Below are positions 1 to 8,803 of a stretch of 64,000 nucleotides of DNA, piece after piece. This DNA comes from Acidobacteriota bacterium (GTDB taxonomy: Bacteria; Acidobacteriota; Terriglobia; Bryobacterales; Bryobacteraceae). The stretch is from NCBI GenBank assembly GCA_017304135.1, contig JAFLBB010000014.1, positions 1 to 64,000 on the forward strand, in the 5' to 3' direction. A model generated the notes under the pieces. That model was not told the DNA's origin and searched no databases. It saw nothing but the letters and a program-made list of their open reading frames with translations. The translations under genes were made by a program, and so were the position numbers. The stretch's first letter is position 1; each line of letters starts with the position of its first letter.

Positions 1-81
1 CTCAACCATTTCGAATCGTCCATGCTGATGTTCAATCCCCAGCATCCCGACTCCGTCCCCCTTCAGGCTCATCTCGTGTGA
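1..81 (+). CDS. 3' end of an upstream gene (partial, unidentified)
   Basis: Frame 1 is open from the window edge to a TGA at 79-81, giving 26 residues that end in PLQAHLV. The stretch is too short to identify, and an open frame of this length can arise by chance in GC-rich DNA. Its last codons lie inside the first copy of a tandem repeat (57-84), so the stop codon is part of repeated sequence. Confidence 0.3.
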   Translation, partial: LNHFESSMLMFNPQHPDSVPLQAHLV

Positions 82-119
82 GAATCTGTGCCCCCCTTCA
101 GGCTCATCTTGCATGAGAA
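57..119. repeat. Two tandem copies of a 28-bp hairpin-forming repeat
   Basis: CCCCCTTCAGGCTCATCT begins at 57 and again at 92, a period of 35 bases, and each copy ends in TGAGAA. Within each copy CTCAT can pair with the TGAG end: copy 2 has a perfect CTCAT/ATGAG stem with a 5-base loop, and copy 1 has CTCAT/GTGAG with one G-U pair. The pairing is kept although the bases differ. Function is unknown; it could be a transcript end or a small repeat family. Confidence 0.5.
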
Positions 120-168
120 AAGACTGCGGGGAAGGACGCGGCATGCTGCCGTGGCACACTGAGAGGAT

Positions 169-969
169 ATGGATTTTTCGCAAGAGCTCGCTGTGTGTCT
201 GCGCCTTCTGGGTGAGGCCGGGCAGGTGGCGCTCGACTATCAACGGCGCGGCGTGACAGCCGACGCCAAGGCTGACGATTCGCCGGTAACCGAGGCTGAC
301 CGGGCGTGCGAGGTGCTGTTCGCCGATGGGCTGGCGGCCGTGTTTCCTCGGGATGGCCAGATGGGGGAGGAGGGGGCGTCGCGACCGGCCGAGAGCGGAC
401 GGCGGTGGATCATCGACCCGATCGACGGGACGCGCGATTATGTGCGGCGCAACCGGTTGTGGTCGATGCTGCTGGCGCTGGAGGTGGAGGGCGAGGTGAA
501 GCTGGGCGCGGCGCACTTCCCTGCCCTGGGTGAAACCTATTACGCCGTGCGCGGGCAGGGGGCGTGGCGGGTTAATCCCGACGGCACGAAGAACCGCATT
601 TTTGTTTCGGGGAAGGATGTGATCGGGGAGGGCGTGATCTGCGTGAACTCGATGCAGAACATCACGCGCTGGCCGTTTGCCGACGACCTCATCCACTGGC
701 TGGACCGTTTCTGGGCGGTGCGCAGCCTGGGCGGGGCGCTGGACTCGATGTTTGTGGCCGCCGGGCACGCCGATGCGTGGATTGAACAGGGCGCCAAGCC
801 GTGGGACCTGGCTGCGATTCAGGTGATCACAGAGGAAGCGGGCGGCGTCTTCTTCAACTTTGACGGCGGGCGGAGCATTTATGCGGGCAACTGCGCGACG
901 TGCACGCCGGGGTTCGAGGCTGAGTTGCGGGCATTCGTGGCCGCCGAGCACGCCTTGGGCAAGATGTAA
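169..969 (+). CDS. Inositol monophosphatase family protein, probably HisN-type histidinol-phosphatase
   Basis: This is a 266-residue Mg-dependent sugar or histidinol phosphate phosphatase of the IMPase family, presumably cytoplasmic. The metal-binding signature is present: GEEG at residues 66-69, DPIDGT at 83-88, and a C-terminal PWDLAA motif near residue 218 followed by EEAGG. Length is normal for the family. The start ATG has a purine-rich GAGAGG just two bases upstream, which is too close for an ordinary ribosome site; a CACACT hexamer sits eight bases before the ATG. The substrate cannot be fixed from sequence. HisN-like histidinol-phosphatase is favoured by the short length and DPIDGTRDYV context, but inositol-1-phosphatase or CysQ-like activity remains possible. 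Confidence 0.85.
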   Translation: MDFSQELAVCLRLLGEAGQVALDYQRRGVTADAKADDSPVTEADRACEVLFADGLAAVFPRDGQMGEEGASRPAESGRRWIIDPIDGTRDYVRRNRLWSMLLALEVEGEVKLGAAHFPALGETYYAVRGQGAWRVNPDGTKNRIFVSGKDVIGEGVICVNSMQNITRWPFADDLIHWLDRFWAVRSLGGALDSMFVAAGHADAWIEQGAKPWDLAAIQVITEEAGGVFFNFDGGRSIYAGNCATCTPGFEAELRAFVAAEHALGKM

Positions 970-1023
970 GGGCGGCGACCCGTCATAATGGCGGGTGAGG
1001 CCCCCTGGGAGGTGAGGCCGGCG

Positions 1024-1380
1024 GTGGAAATTTTCAAGGAGTTTCACATTGAGGCGGCGCACCGTTTGCCGCATGTGCCTGAGGGCCATAAATGTGCGCG
1101 GCTGCACGGGCACAGCTTTCTGGTGCGGATCTGCTGCGAGGGGGAACTCGATGCGAAGCTCGGCTGGGTGGTCGACTTTGCCGATGTGAAGGCGGCGTTT
1201 GCGGCGGTGCATGATGCGCTGGACCACCGCTACCTGAACGAGGTGGAGGGGCTGGAGAATCCGACGAGTGAGAACCTGGCGCGTTGGATCTGGGGGCGGT
1301 TGAAGCCGGCGCTGCCGCAGTTGAGCCGGGTGGTGGTGCGGGAGACGTGTACGGCGGGGTGTGAGTACCGCGGGGACTAG
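1024..1380 (+). CDS. queD: 6-carboxy-5,6,7,8-tetrahydropterin synthase (QueD)
   Basis: QueD converts 7,8-dihydroneopterin triphosphate to 6-carboxytetrahydropterin in queuosine and 7-deazaguanine synthesis. The protein aligns end to end with E. coli QueD from memory, including [26 protein letters not shown] and a KETCTAGC-like tail. The zinc histidines and catalytic cysteine keep the E. coli spacing (His, +11 Cys, +15 His, +17 His). I chose the GTG at 1024 because GGGAGGTGAGG at 1007-1017 is a good ribosome site and the product then begins like QueD. An in-frame ATG at 988 would add 12 residues but lies inside a CATAAT hexamer that may be the -10 box. No other queuosine genes are visible. Its stop codon overlaps that of the convergent gene in a shared CTAG. 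Confidence 0.92.
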   Translation: MEIFKEFHIEAAHRLPHVPEGHKCARLHGHSFLVRICCEGELDAKLGWVVDFADVKAAFAAVHDALDHRYLNEVEGLENPTSENLARWIWGRLKPALPQLSRVVVRETCTAGCEYRGD

Positions 1381-1931
1381 GCGATGTGCACGGTGAGTTC
1401 GGCGGGCGTGAGTTCCACCTGGCGGACGTTGCTTTCCAGTTCGAACCACTCGTTGATTCTTGCCTTGGGGTAGCGCGAGAGGACGTAGTTGTTGATCATC
1501 CATTCGAGGGCGCGGCCTTCGATGTTCCAGCCGTCGACCTCGACCGAGAGCAGGTCAATGCGGGCCCAACCGCGCTGGGAGGAGAGGCGGACCTCCACTT
1601 CGACGCGGCGCGAACCGCTCAGCAAGAGGCGGGAGAGGATGCCGGGCGGGCGGCCCTGAACGCTTTCCTGGAGCTGGTGGAAATCGACGGTGGCCGAGCC
1701 CGAGGCGAGGTTTGCGCCGAGGGTGAAGGTGGGGTTCCAGATCCCGTTGACGCGTTTGGCGCGCAGTTCCTCGTGGGTGAAGTCGAGCAGTTCCTGGCGT
1801 GTGAAGCGGACGGACTGCCCGCTGGGCACCTTCTTGTGCTCGATGTCTTCGAGCTTGCGGCGCACTGATGAGGGGGCGGCGGGCAGGACGGCCGCCGAGG
1901 CCAGCAACGTGAGAAGGCTTGATCGCCTCAT
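1377..1931 (-). CDS. Hypothetical secreted protein, 184 aa
   Basis: I do not recognise the family. Starting at the ATG whose first base is 1931, the product has a basic N-terminus (MRRSS) and a hydrophobic run [14 protein letters not shown], which look like a signal peptide ending near residue 19. The rest is soluble and mixed alpha/beta, with a region resembling lipid- or ligand-binding barrels ([35 protein letters not shown]). The reading frame extends 49 codons further upstream but that part is low-complexity and lacks a signal peptide, so I left it out. The gene converges on queD and shares a 4-base CTAG containing both stops. Confidence 0.65.
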   Translation of the reverse strand: MRRSSLLTLLASAAVLPAAPSSVRRKLEDIEHKKVPSGQSVRFTRQELLDFTHEELRAKRVNGIWNPTFTLGANLASGSATVDFHQLQESVQGRPPGILSRLLLSGSRRVEVEVRLSSQRGWARIDLLSVEVDGWNIEGRALEWMINNYVLSRYPKARINEWFELESNVRQVELTPAELTVHIA

Positions 1932-2092
1932 TGCGGGAACACCTGGGGGAGAACCTTCATTATCCAACGCGCGGCAATATCCAACGCGCGGCAGCGGCCC
2001 GGTTGCCAGCCGCACAGGGTTCGACGCGGCGGAGAGCGCGACGGTTCCATTTCCGCCACTGGGCGCGGCGCGCCACAATGGTCAGATACGGC

Positions 2093-2992
2093 ATGATTCA
2101 CTACGATCCTCACAAGTGGCTGGACCATCTCTTTGACATCCGCGGCACGCTGGTGCGCGAGATTTCGTTGCGGGTGCTGGCTTGCGTGCTGTGGGCGGCG
2201 CTGGTGGTGGGTGTGCACCTGCATGTGCGGCCGGTGGCGATCAGCGTGACGGTGCATTCGCTGGTGGGGGTGGCGCTGGGGTTGCTGCTGGTGTTCCGGA
2301 CTAACGCCTCATACGACCGGTTTTGGGAAGGACGCAAATTGTGGGGCGGCATTGTGAACGAGACGCGCAATGCGGTGCGGATGGCGAGCGTGCACCTTGT
2401 TGAGGCGCCGGACCTGCTGCACCGGTTCACGCGTTGGACGGCGATTTTCCCGTGGGCGGCGATGAGCACGCTGCGGGGCGAGAGCGAGCTGGGGCCGGTG
2501 GTGGCCGAGTTAAACGAAGCCGGGCAGAGGGCGCTACTGGGCTCGCAGCATTTCGGGTTGCATACGGCGCGGCAGATGAGCTTGTGTCTGGATGAGGCGC
2601 GCCGCCGCGGGCTGATCAGCGATTTCGTGCAACTGGGGATCGACCAGAACGTCCAACAGCTTGTGGACTACCTGGGCGGATGTGAGCGCATCCGCAAGAC
2701 GCCGCTGCCGTTTGCGTATGTGGTCCACCTGCGGCGGGCGCTGATTGTCTACTGTTTCACGCTGCCGTTTGCGCTGGTGGAGTCGTTTGGCTGGTGGACG
2801 GTGTTGGATGTGCTGTTGGTGGCCTACACGTTTTTGGGCATTGAAGAGATCGGAGTGGAGATCGAGGGGCCGTTTGGCGACGATGAGAACGATCTGCCGC
2901 TGGAGGCCATCTGCGAGACAATTCACCAGAACGTCTATGCGCTGGCTGGGCTTTCCTCGGCCGGACAGGAAGTGATGCCGGAGGGCCTCTGA
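2093..2992 (+). CDS. Bestrophin-like anion channel family membrane protein
   Basis: The product (299 aa) belongs to the bestrophin/RFP-TM family, whose bacterial members form pentameric ion channels in the inner membrane. Evidence is the family signature FRTNASYDRFWEGRKLWGGIVNETRN after the first two membrane spans, two further hydrophobic segments near residues 215-250, and the C-terminal motif IEEIGVEIEGPFG, all typical. I chose ATG 2093 because the N-terminus MIHYDPHKWLDHLFDIRG matches family members; ATG 2078 would add five residues. Transported ion is unknown. The gene stands alone, with a SYLF gene 48 bases downstream. Confidence 0.85.
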   Translation: MIHYDPHKWLDHLFDIRGTLVREISLRVLACVLWAALVVGVHLHVRPVAISVTVHSLVGVALGLLLVFRTNASYDRFWEGRKLWGGIVNETRNAVRMASVHLVEAPDLLHRFTRWTAIFPWAAMSTLRGESELGPVVAELNEAGQRALLGSQHFGLHTARQMSLCLDEARRRGLISDFVQLGIDQNVQQLVDYLGGCERIRKTPLPFAYVVHLRRALIVYCFTLPFALVESFGWWTVLDVLLVAYTFLGIEEIGVEIEGPFGDDENDLPLEAICETIHQNVYALAGLSSAGQEVMPEGL

Positions 2993-3040
2993 GGCGGCGG
3001 GGGCGCAAGTGCGATCATGAAGGGCAAGGAGTTCATTCGG

Positions 3041-3718
3041 ATGAGAGCAACAATCTGGGTTTTGATGCTGGGCTGCGTAAGCCTGTTTGCGGCGAACAAG
3101 GACAACACGGAGCGGCTGGAGAAGGCGGCGGCGGTGTTCGATGAGGTGATGGGGATTTCCGACAAGGCGATTCCGCAGACCTTTCTCGACAAGAGCGAGT
3201 GCGTGGTGCTGGTGCCGGGGTTGAAGAAGGGCGCCTTCATTGTAGGGGCGAAGTTCGGGCGCGGCTTCATTTCGTGCCGCAACGCGGGCGGGGCCGGTTG
3301 GAGCGCGCCGGGCGCGATACGGGTGGAAGGCGGCAGCGTCGGGTTTCAGATCGGCGGTTCGGAAACCGATGTGATCATGCTGGTGATGAACGAGCGCGGC
3401 GTGGAGCGGCTGTTGCGCAGCAAGTTCACGCTGGGCGGAGATGCAAGCGTGGCGGCGGGTCCGGTGGGGCGGGATGCCTCGGCGCAGACCGACGCGATGA
3501 TGACGGCGGAGATTCTCACCTGGTCGCGGTCGCGGGGCGTGTTTGCCGGCGTTTCGCTGCAAGGGGCGACGCTGCGCCAAGACATCGACGCGAACACGGA
3601 CCTGTACGGCAAGGCCTATGAGAACGCGCAGATCGTGAAGAGCGGCCTCGGTGTGCCGGAAGCGGGCAAGAAGATGATTTCGCTGCTCGGCAAGTATTCG
3701 GCGCACAAGTCGAAGTAA
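3041..3718 (+). CDS. SYLF/Ysc84 domain lipid-binding-like exported protein
   Basis: The 225-residue product starts with a signal peptide (MRATIWVLMLGCVSLFAA) and then carries a SYLF domain, which binds phosphoinositides in eukaryotes; bacterial roles are not settled. Family features seen are the helix LEKAAAVFDEVMG, KSECVVLVPGLKKGAFIVGAKFGRG, the GSVGFQIGGSETDVIMLVMN block and the DASVAAGPVGRDA loop. AAGGAG at 3026-3031 is nine bases before ATG 3041, which decides this start over the in-frame ATG at 3017. Probably periplasmic or outer-membrane associated. It may be cotranscribed with the bestrophin gene. Confidence 0.85.
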   Translation: MRATIWVLMLGCVSLFAANKDNTERLEKAAAVFDEVMGISDKAIPQTFLDKSECVVLVPGLKKGAFIVGAKFGRGFISCRNAGGAGWSAPGAIRVEGGSVGFQIGGSETDVIMLVMNERGVERLLRSKFTLGGDASVAAGPVGRDASAQTDAMMTAEILTWSRSRGVFAGVSLQGATLRQDIDANTDLYGKAYENAQIVKSGLGVPEAGKKMISLLGKYSAHKSK

Positions 3719-3742
3719 CCGGCGCGCCGCACTGTCGCGTTC

Positions 3743-4960
3743 CTACCAATCCACGACCGAGCCGTCGACTTCGTCGAAGCGGGCTCGGTAGGGGCGCGGC
3801 TCGCCGACCTGGGCCATGAGCTTGTTTTCGTCGATGGTGATGCCGAGGCCGGGTTCGGTGAGCAGGGCGCGATAGCCCTTGGTGACGGGGGGAAGGGGTT
3901 TGGCGAGCAGGTCGCTGTATTCGTTGTCGCCGCGTTCCTGGATCAGGAAGTTGGGGATGGAAGCGGCGATCTGGAGGCTCGAGGCGAGCGAGCAGGGCCC
4001 TTGCGGATTGTGTGGGGCGAGCGGGGAATAGTAAGCCTCGGCCATGCCGGCGATCACCTTCAATTCCGTGATGCCGCCGGCGTAGCAGATGTCCGGCTGG
4101 AGGATGACGGCGGCGCGCTTTTCGAGGATCTCCTTGAAGCCCCACTTGGTGAAGATGCGCTCTCCTGTGGCGATAGGGATGTGGGTCTTTTTCGCCAGTT
4201 CGGCCATCACGTCGATGTTGAGCGCCTGCACGATCTCTTCATAGAAAAAGGGCTGATGGGGCTCGAGGGCTTTGATGAGGAGGCTCGCGGTGGGCGGCTG
4301 CACGGCGCCGTGGAAGTCGATGCCGATGTCGACTCCCTTGCCGTGCTTCTGGCGCAGCGCGCCGAAACGCTCGGCCACTTCGTCCACCATCTTCGGGCCT
4401 TCCACATATTTAAACGGCGTACGGGAACCGCGCGGTCCGACCTTCATGGCGTTGACGCCGGTCTTCTCGCTCACCGTGCCGTAGACGCGGACGCGGTCGC
4501 GGGTGGGGCCGCCCATGAGCTTGTAGACAGGCACACCATAGCATTTGCCGGTGATGTCCCAGAGGGCCTGGTCGATGCCGCTGGAGATGGCGGTCTTAAT
4601 CGGGCCGCCGCGGTAGAAGGCGCCGCGGTGGATGGCCTGCCAGTGGAAGCCGACGCGGCGGGGGTCCTTGCCGACGAGATAGTCGGCCACTTCGAGCGCT
4701 CCGGCGGCGCAGGCTTTGGCGTCGTCCTTGAGCATTTCGCCCCAGCCGGTGACGCCGGCGTCGGTGGAGATCTTGACGAACACCCAGGTGTTTTTCAAGA
4801 CGAAGGTCTCGAGCTTGGTGACCTTGATGTTGTCGTCGGGGCCGATGGCGGCGGCGGCGTCGCAGCGCTTGGCCTTGAACGCTTCAAGAGTGAAGAGGGC
4901 CGCGGGCCCGTAGAGCAGCGATTGGAGCCATGCGCGCCGGTTGGATTGAGTGGGAAACAT
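3743..4960 (-). CDS. Mandelate racemase/enolase-superfamily sugar-acid dehydratase, galactonate dehydratase-like
   Basis: Enolase-superfamily enzyme of 405 residues, expected to dehydrate an aldonic acid such as D-galactonate. Candidate metal ligands are D215, E241 and E267, with catalytic-type H217 and H317. The distances from D215 (26, 52 and 102 residues) equal those between D183, E209, E235 and H285 of E. coli DgoD as I remember them, so the active site is that of the galactonate-dehydratase group. An N-terminal RRAWLQ motif followed by a hydrophobic run suggests Tat export, unusual for the family but common in this lineage. It starts nine bases after the TonB receptor stop, so the two form an operon for uptake and use of a sugar-derived substrate. 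Exact substrate is inferred only. Confidence 0.85.
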   Translation of the reverse strand: MFPTQSNRRAWLQSLLYGPAALFTLEAFKAKRCDAAAAIGPDDNIKVTKLETFVLKNTWVFVKISTDAGVTGWGEMLKDDAKACAAGALEVADYLVGKDPRRVGFHWQAIHRGAFYRGGPIKTAISSGIDQALWDITGKCYGVPVYKLMGGPTRDRVRVYGTVSEKTGVNAMKVGPRGSRTPFKYVEGPKMVDEVAERFGALRQKHGKGVDIGIDFHGAVQPPTASLLIKALEPHQPFFYEEIVQALNIDVMAELAKKTHIPIATGERIFTKWGFKEILEKRAAVILQPDICYAGGITELKVIAGMAEAYYSPLAPHNPQGPCSLASSLQIAASIPNFLIQERGDNEYSDLLAKPLPPVTKGYRALLTEPGLGITIDENKLMAQVGEPRPYRARFDEVDGSVVDW

Positions 4961-4969
4961 AGGATTACC

Positions 4970-7900
4970 TCAGAACTGGATTCTGGCCTGTAGCTGGTAG
5001 AAGCGGTTGAGTGAAGAGGTCTGGCTCAGCACCCGCCCGAAGTTGGTGGACACCGGGTTGATGTCCGGCGCGCTCATCTGCGAACGGTTCTGCAGATTGA
5101 TGGCGTCGACGCGGAACTGGAAGCGGACGGCTTCGGTGAGCTTGATTTCGCGCAGCAGGTTGCCATTCCACTGGCTGAGGCCGTCGGCGCGGAGGCCGTT
5201 GAAGAAGCGGGGGAAGACGCGCGTGTGGAAGGCGGCAAACTGGTTACCGGCGACCTTATCGAAGGCGACGTTGGTATTGAACCACTGATCGAGTGTCTTG
5301 GTGCTCGAAGTGGCGTCGGCTTCAAAGGAGTTGATGTCGCCCTTGTAGATGAGGTTGCCCCAGGAGAGCAGCGGGCCGTTCTGAAATTCATAGGTGACCG
5401 CCCCTTGCCAGCCGCCGAGGATGTGGTTCAAGATGCCGGTCTGGAAGAACTGACGGCCGCGGCCGAAAGGCAGTTCGACGATGGCCGTGGCGGTGAAGCG
5501 GTGCGGGCGTGCCGAGTCGCTGGGCCACCAGATGCGCGGAGCGGATTCGAACTCGTTCTCCATGATCGTTTTATTGTCCTGGAACATGCGCGTGTAGGAG
5601 GCGTTGAGGTTGAAGCCGCGCGAGAAGCGCTTGGTGAAGTTGAACTCAAAGGCGTGGGTGCGCGCCTTGCCCAGGGGGTCGCTGTTGTCGTTGAGGCCGT
5701 TCATGTGCGGGAAGGGGCGCAGCAGGCGGTTCTTGGCCACCGTGGCGCTGGTGAAGGCGCCGAGCGTGGAGAGGTGCTGGTAGAGCACGGGGTTGGTCGA
5801 TTGCAGCGAGGCGAAGTTGGAGAGGAGGAACGGATTGGGCACCTGGCGGTTCATTTCCGTGGCCACCGCGTTGTTACGAACGTTGCCCGAGGCCCAGTAT
5901 TGCTCCGGCAGCGCATCGAGGCGGCGCGTGAGGCCGATGCGGTCAGCGAACTGGCCCCAATAGGAGCCCTCCACCAGGATGTTGCTGGTTAACTCGCGCT
6001 GCACGCCGACGCGCCAGCGCTGCACGCGCGGGTGCTGGCGGTCATAGCGCGTGTAGGTGAAGCCCTGCCCGGCGCGGGCCATGGAGCCGAGAGCGTTCTG
6101 CAGGGGCGCGTCAAAGCGAGTGCCGTTGGCGCGGACGGGGAAGGGATTGGTGAGGGGCGAGATGTTGTTTTGCGGATCGCCGACGAGCCAGTTTTCACCG
6201 AAGTCGGTGGTGAGCACGGTGTTGGTGGCGCGGGAGTAGCCATACTGGTCGGCGGCCTGGTTCATGACGTTGAGCGTGTCGAAGTAGATGCCGTAGCCGC
6301 CGCGCACGACGGTCTTGCTGCTTACCTGATAGGCGGCGGAGAGACGCGGCAGCCACATGAGCTCGCTTTGCCACAGTTCACGCGGCGTGCCGTTCACGCC
6401 TGTGTAGACGGTGCCGCCTTTGACGATGAACTGGCTGGCGGGAAGTTCCGGCAGCGGGTTGCGGGCATAGGCTGCCTGGGCGGCGGCGGCGATGGGCAGT
6501 TCGAGATTGGGATCGAAGTAACCGATGGCGCGGTTGAAGCGCTCGGTGGGTCCCTTTTCGTATTCCATGCGCAGGCCGAAGGTGAGCGTCAGCTTGCGGG
6601 TGGCGCGCCAGGTGTCCTGCACATAGCCGGCGTAGTAAGGGTTCATCAAGGCATAGCTGTCGTTGGTGTCGATGGACATGCCGGTGGGCATGCCGAGGGC
6701 GAAGGTGGCCCAGGTGAGGCCGAGCGTGCCGGCGGGGGTGAAGCCGTCTTCGTCCTTGCGGACGAAGTTATTGGCAAAGGTGAAGTTGCCCGAGGTGAAG
6801 CCGCCGTTGACGACCGCGGTGCGGTAGTGCTGGCGGAGGTCGACGCCGGCGCGCAGGGAATGGGAGCCGCGCACCTGGGAGAAGTTGAATTTGGCCGACT
6901 GCTGCCAGCCGTGGTGGCCCTGGTCGAGGGGGACGGAGACGATCATGTCGCCGTTCCAATAGGTCATACCGGGCCAGATAACGCGCGGCAGCAGGCAGTC
7001 GTCGCCGCACTTCTGGTCGAGATAGGCGGGCAGGCCGACGTCGGTGGGTTTATATTTGCGGGTCCCGAGGCGCTGGTTGTGGTTTTTGAAGAGCGTGCCG
7101 TCGACAGAGGCGTTGAGCACGGTGCTGGCATTGGCGGCGTATGTCCAGTCGAAGGCGCCGCTGAGGGTGGGGCGGATCTCGTCCCAATCCATGAGGCCCG
7201 GTTCGGATTCATAGGTGAAGCCCTGGGCGTCCTCTTCAAAGCTGGCTTTCAACCAGCGGAAGAAGAAGCGGTGTTTTTCGCTGGCCTGGTAATCGATGCG
7301 GTTGTTCCACGACTGGTAGTTGACGTTATTCGGCATGCCCGTGGCGAGATAGTTGTTGACGGGCTCGCGGCGCGGGTCGGTGGGGTCGTTGTTGGCCACC
7401 GGCATCATGCGCGTGTAGGTGCTGTAGATGGGGTTGGTCATGCGAGCGCGGGGGAGGACGTTACCGGCGAACGGAGTGCGCACCCAGTGGCCGGCGCGGC
7501 TAGGATCGCGGCGGGTGCTGGCCGGGTCGTAGACCTGGTAGCGGACGGCGTCGATGGGCAGCAGGGCGGAGAAATCGCCGTTGCGCATGGCGTTGGTGGG
7601 GACGGTGTAATTGATCTCGCTGGGGCGCGCCGACTGGAGGTTTTTCAACCCGGAATAGCCGAGGAAGAAAAAGAGCTTGTTGCGGCCATCGAGGAGCTTG
7701 GGGATGTAGACGGGGCCACTGATGGTTCCGTGGTAGTTGTTGGTGTGGCCGGGCGGGACGAAGGGCGTATTGGCAAGCTGGTCAGCAAGCGCGGTATTGC
7801 CGGCCTGGTTAGCCGCGGAGATTTGGGAATATCGATTCTTTTTTACGAAGAAGGGTACGGCGTTCCATCGCTGATTGAAGTATTGATAGGTGGCCGAGCC

Positions 7901-8641
7901 GTGCAGGGCGTTGGCGCCTGACTTGGTGGACATGGAGACGTTGATGCCGGTGGAGTGGCCGAAGGAGGCGTCGAAGTTGGAGGTTTCGATGCGGAACTCG
8001 TCGATGACGTCGGGGCTGGGCATGAACGACGTGCGCCGGTTGGTGCCGTTAGCCGAGGCGCCGTCCATGGACCATTCGTTGCCGCCGACGTTGCCCGGCA
8101 TATTGTAGGCCGAGCCGCCGCCCAACTGGCCCTGGACGAGGAACTGCGTGGTTCCGGGCACCTGGACGCCGGGTGAGAAGCGGGTGAGCATGCTGACGTT
8201 GTTGCCGAGCACGGGCAGGTCCATCACCTCGCGATGCGTGATGGCGCGGCCGGTGGAGACCGAGGAGGTTTCCAGCAGCGGGGCCTCGGCGTTGACGGTG
8301 ACCGATTCGGCGGTGCCGCCGACCTCGAGGGGCGCGTCAATTTGGAGCCGCTCACCGATGGCCAGCGTGATGCCGGAGCGCACGTAGCGCTTGAAGCCGC
8401 TCATCTCCACCGTCACCGAGTATTCGCCGGGCAACAGGAGGGGTGCTTCGTAATAGCCGCTGGAATTGGTGGTGAGGCGCGTCACCGTGTTGGTGCCGGT
8501 GTTGGTGACGACGACGCCGGCGCCGGCGACAACGGCTTGCTGGGCGTCGGTGACGGTGCCGGCAATGGTGCCGCGCGTGTCCTGGGCTGTCAGTAGAGTG
8601 GCGCTGAGCAGCAGCGCGAAGACCTCACGTTTAAAGATCAT
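4970..8641 (-). CDS. TonB-dependent receptor, Oar-like, with N-terminal carboxypeptidase-regulatory-like domain
   Basis: A 1223-residue outer-membrane receptor. A signal peptide (residues 1-19) is followed by a carboxypeptidase regulatory-like beta-sandwich (about 20-110: GTIAGTVTDAQQAVVAGA, YYEAPLLLPGEYSVTV), a plug domain with the NVGGNEWSMDGASANG block, and a long beta-barrel ending in phenylalanine (ARIQF), as required for barrel insertion. Such Oar-like proteins are abundant in Acidobacteriota and are thought to import carbohydrates or peptides. The start at 8641 leaves a G-rich ribosome site (GGGGGG) nine bases upstream and restores the signal peptide; the frame extends 11 codons further. 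The galactonate-dehydratase-like gene follows directly, pointing to a sugar-acid or oligosaccharide ligand. Confidence 0.93.
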   Translation of the reverse strand: MIFKREVFALLLSATLLTAQDTRGTIAGTVTDAQQAVVAGAGVVVTNTGTNTVTRLTTNSSGYYEAPLLLPGEYSVTVEMSGFKRYVRSGITLAIGERLQIDAPLEVGGTAESVTVNAEAPLLETSSVSTGRAITHREVMDLPVLGNNVSMLTRFSPGVQVPGTTQFLVQGQLGGGSAYNMPGNVGGNEWSMDGASANGTNRRTSFMPSPDVIDEFRIETSNFDASFGHSTGINVSMSTKSGANALHGSATYQYFNQRWNAVPFFVKKNRYSQISAANQAGNTALADQLANTPFVPPGHTNNYHGTISGPVYIPKLLDGRNKLFFFLGYSGLKNLQSARPSEINYTVPTNAMRNGDFSALLPIDAVRYQVYDPASTRRDPSRAGHWVRTPFAGNVLPRARMTNPIYSTYTRMMPVANNDPTDPRREPVNNYLATGMPNNVNYQSWNNRIDYQASEKHRFFFRWLKASFEEDAQGFTYESEPGLMDWDEIRPTLSGAFDWTYAANASTVLNASVDGTLFKNHNQRLGTRKYKPTDVGLPAYLDQKCGDDCLLPRVIWPGMTYWNGDMIVSVPLDQGHHGWQQSAKFNFSQVRGSHSLRAGVDLRQHYRTAVVNGGFTSGNFTFANNFVRKDEDGFTPAGTLGLTWATFALGMPTGMSIDTNDSYALMNPYYAGYVQDTWRATRKLTLTFGLRMEYEKGPTERFNRAIGYFDPNLELPIAAAAQAAYARNPLPELPASQFIVKGGTVYTGVNGTPRELWQSELMWLPRLSAAYQVSSKTVVRGGYGIYFDTLNVMNQAADQYGYSRATNTVLTTDFGENWLVGDPQNNISPLTNPFPVRANGTRFDAPLQNALGSMARAGQGFTYTRYDRQHPRVQRWRVGVQRELTSNILVEGSYWGQFADRIGLTRRLDALPEQYWASGNVRNNAVATEMNRQVPNPFLLSNFASLQSTNPVLYQHLSTLGAFTSATVAKNRLLRPFPHMNGLNDNSDPLGKARTHAFEFNFTKRFSRGFNLNASYTRMFQDNKTIMENEFESAPRIWWPSDSARPHRFTATAIVELPFGRGRQFFQTGILNHILGGWQGAVTYEFQNGPLLSWGNLIYKGDINSFEADATSSTKTLDQWFNTNVAFDKVAGNQFAAFHTRVFPRFFNGLRADGLSQWNGNLLREIKLTEAVRFQFRVDAINLQNRSQMSAPDINPVSTNFGRVLSQTSSLNRFYQLQARIQF

Positions 8642-8704
8642 GGCAAGCCCCCCTAGGGCTGAGATGGCCGACAAGGTATATCGAACGTGGCCCGCTCGCG
8701 CAAG

Positions 8705-8739
8705 GGGGGCGGGTGGTTTTGTGGGGGCGGGTGGTTTTG
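8705..8739 (+). repeat. Direct repeat of a G-rich 17-mer, possible G-quadruplex
   Basis: GGGGGCGGGTGGTTTTG occurs at 8705-8721 and again at 8723-8739, separated by one T. It lies in the intergenic space between two divergent genes (TonB receptor and PQQ protein). Four or more G-runs lie within 35 bases, so the plus strand could fold into a quadruplex. Regulatory meaning is unproven. Confidence 0.5.
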
Positions 8740-8803
8740 GCGGATAGTCCCGCCGGATGAGATCTTGCTCACCTTGGAGCGTTTCTCGCGTCCAACACTT
8801 CCG

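Noticed and set aside
2534-3706. 390-codon minus-strand frame over the bestrophin and SYLF genes
   Set aside because: Arg/His-rich shadow; both plus-strand genes have clear families and starts.
6032-7921. 629-codon plus-strand open frame inside the TonB receptor
   Set aside because: Antisense shadow in GC-rich DNA; Gly/Val/Ala-rich composition, no domain, no ribosome site.
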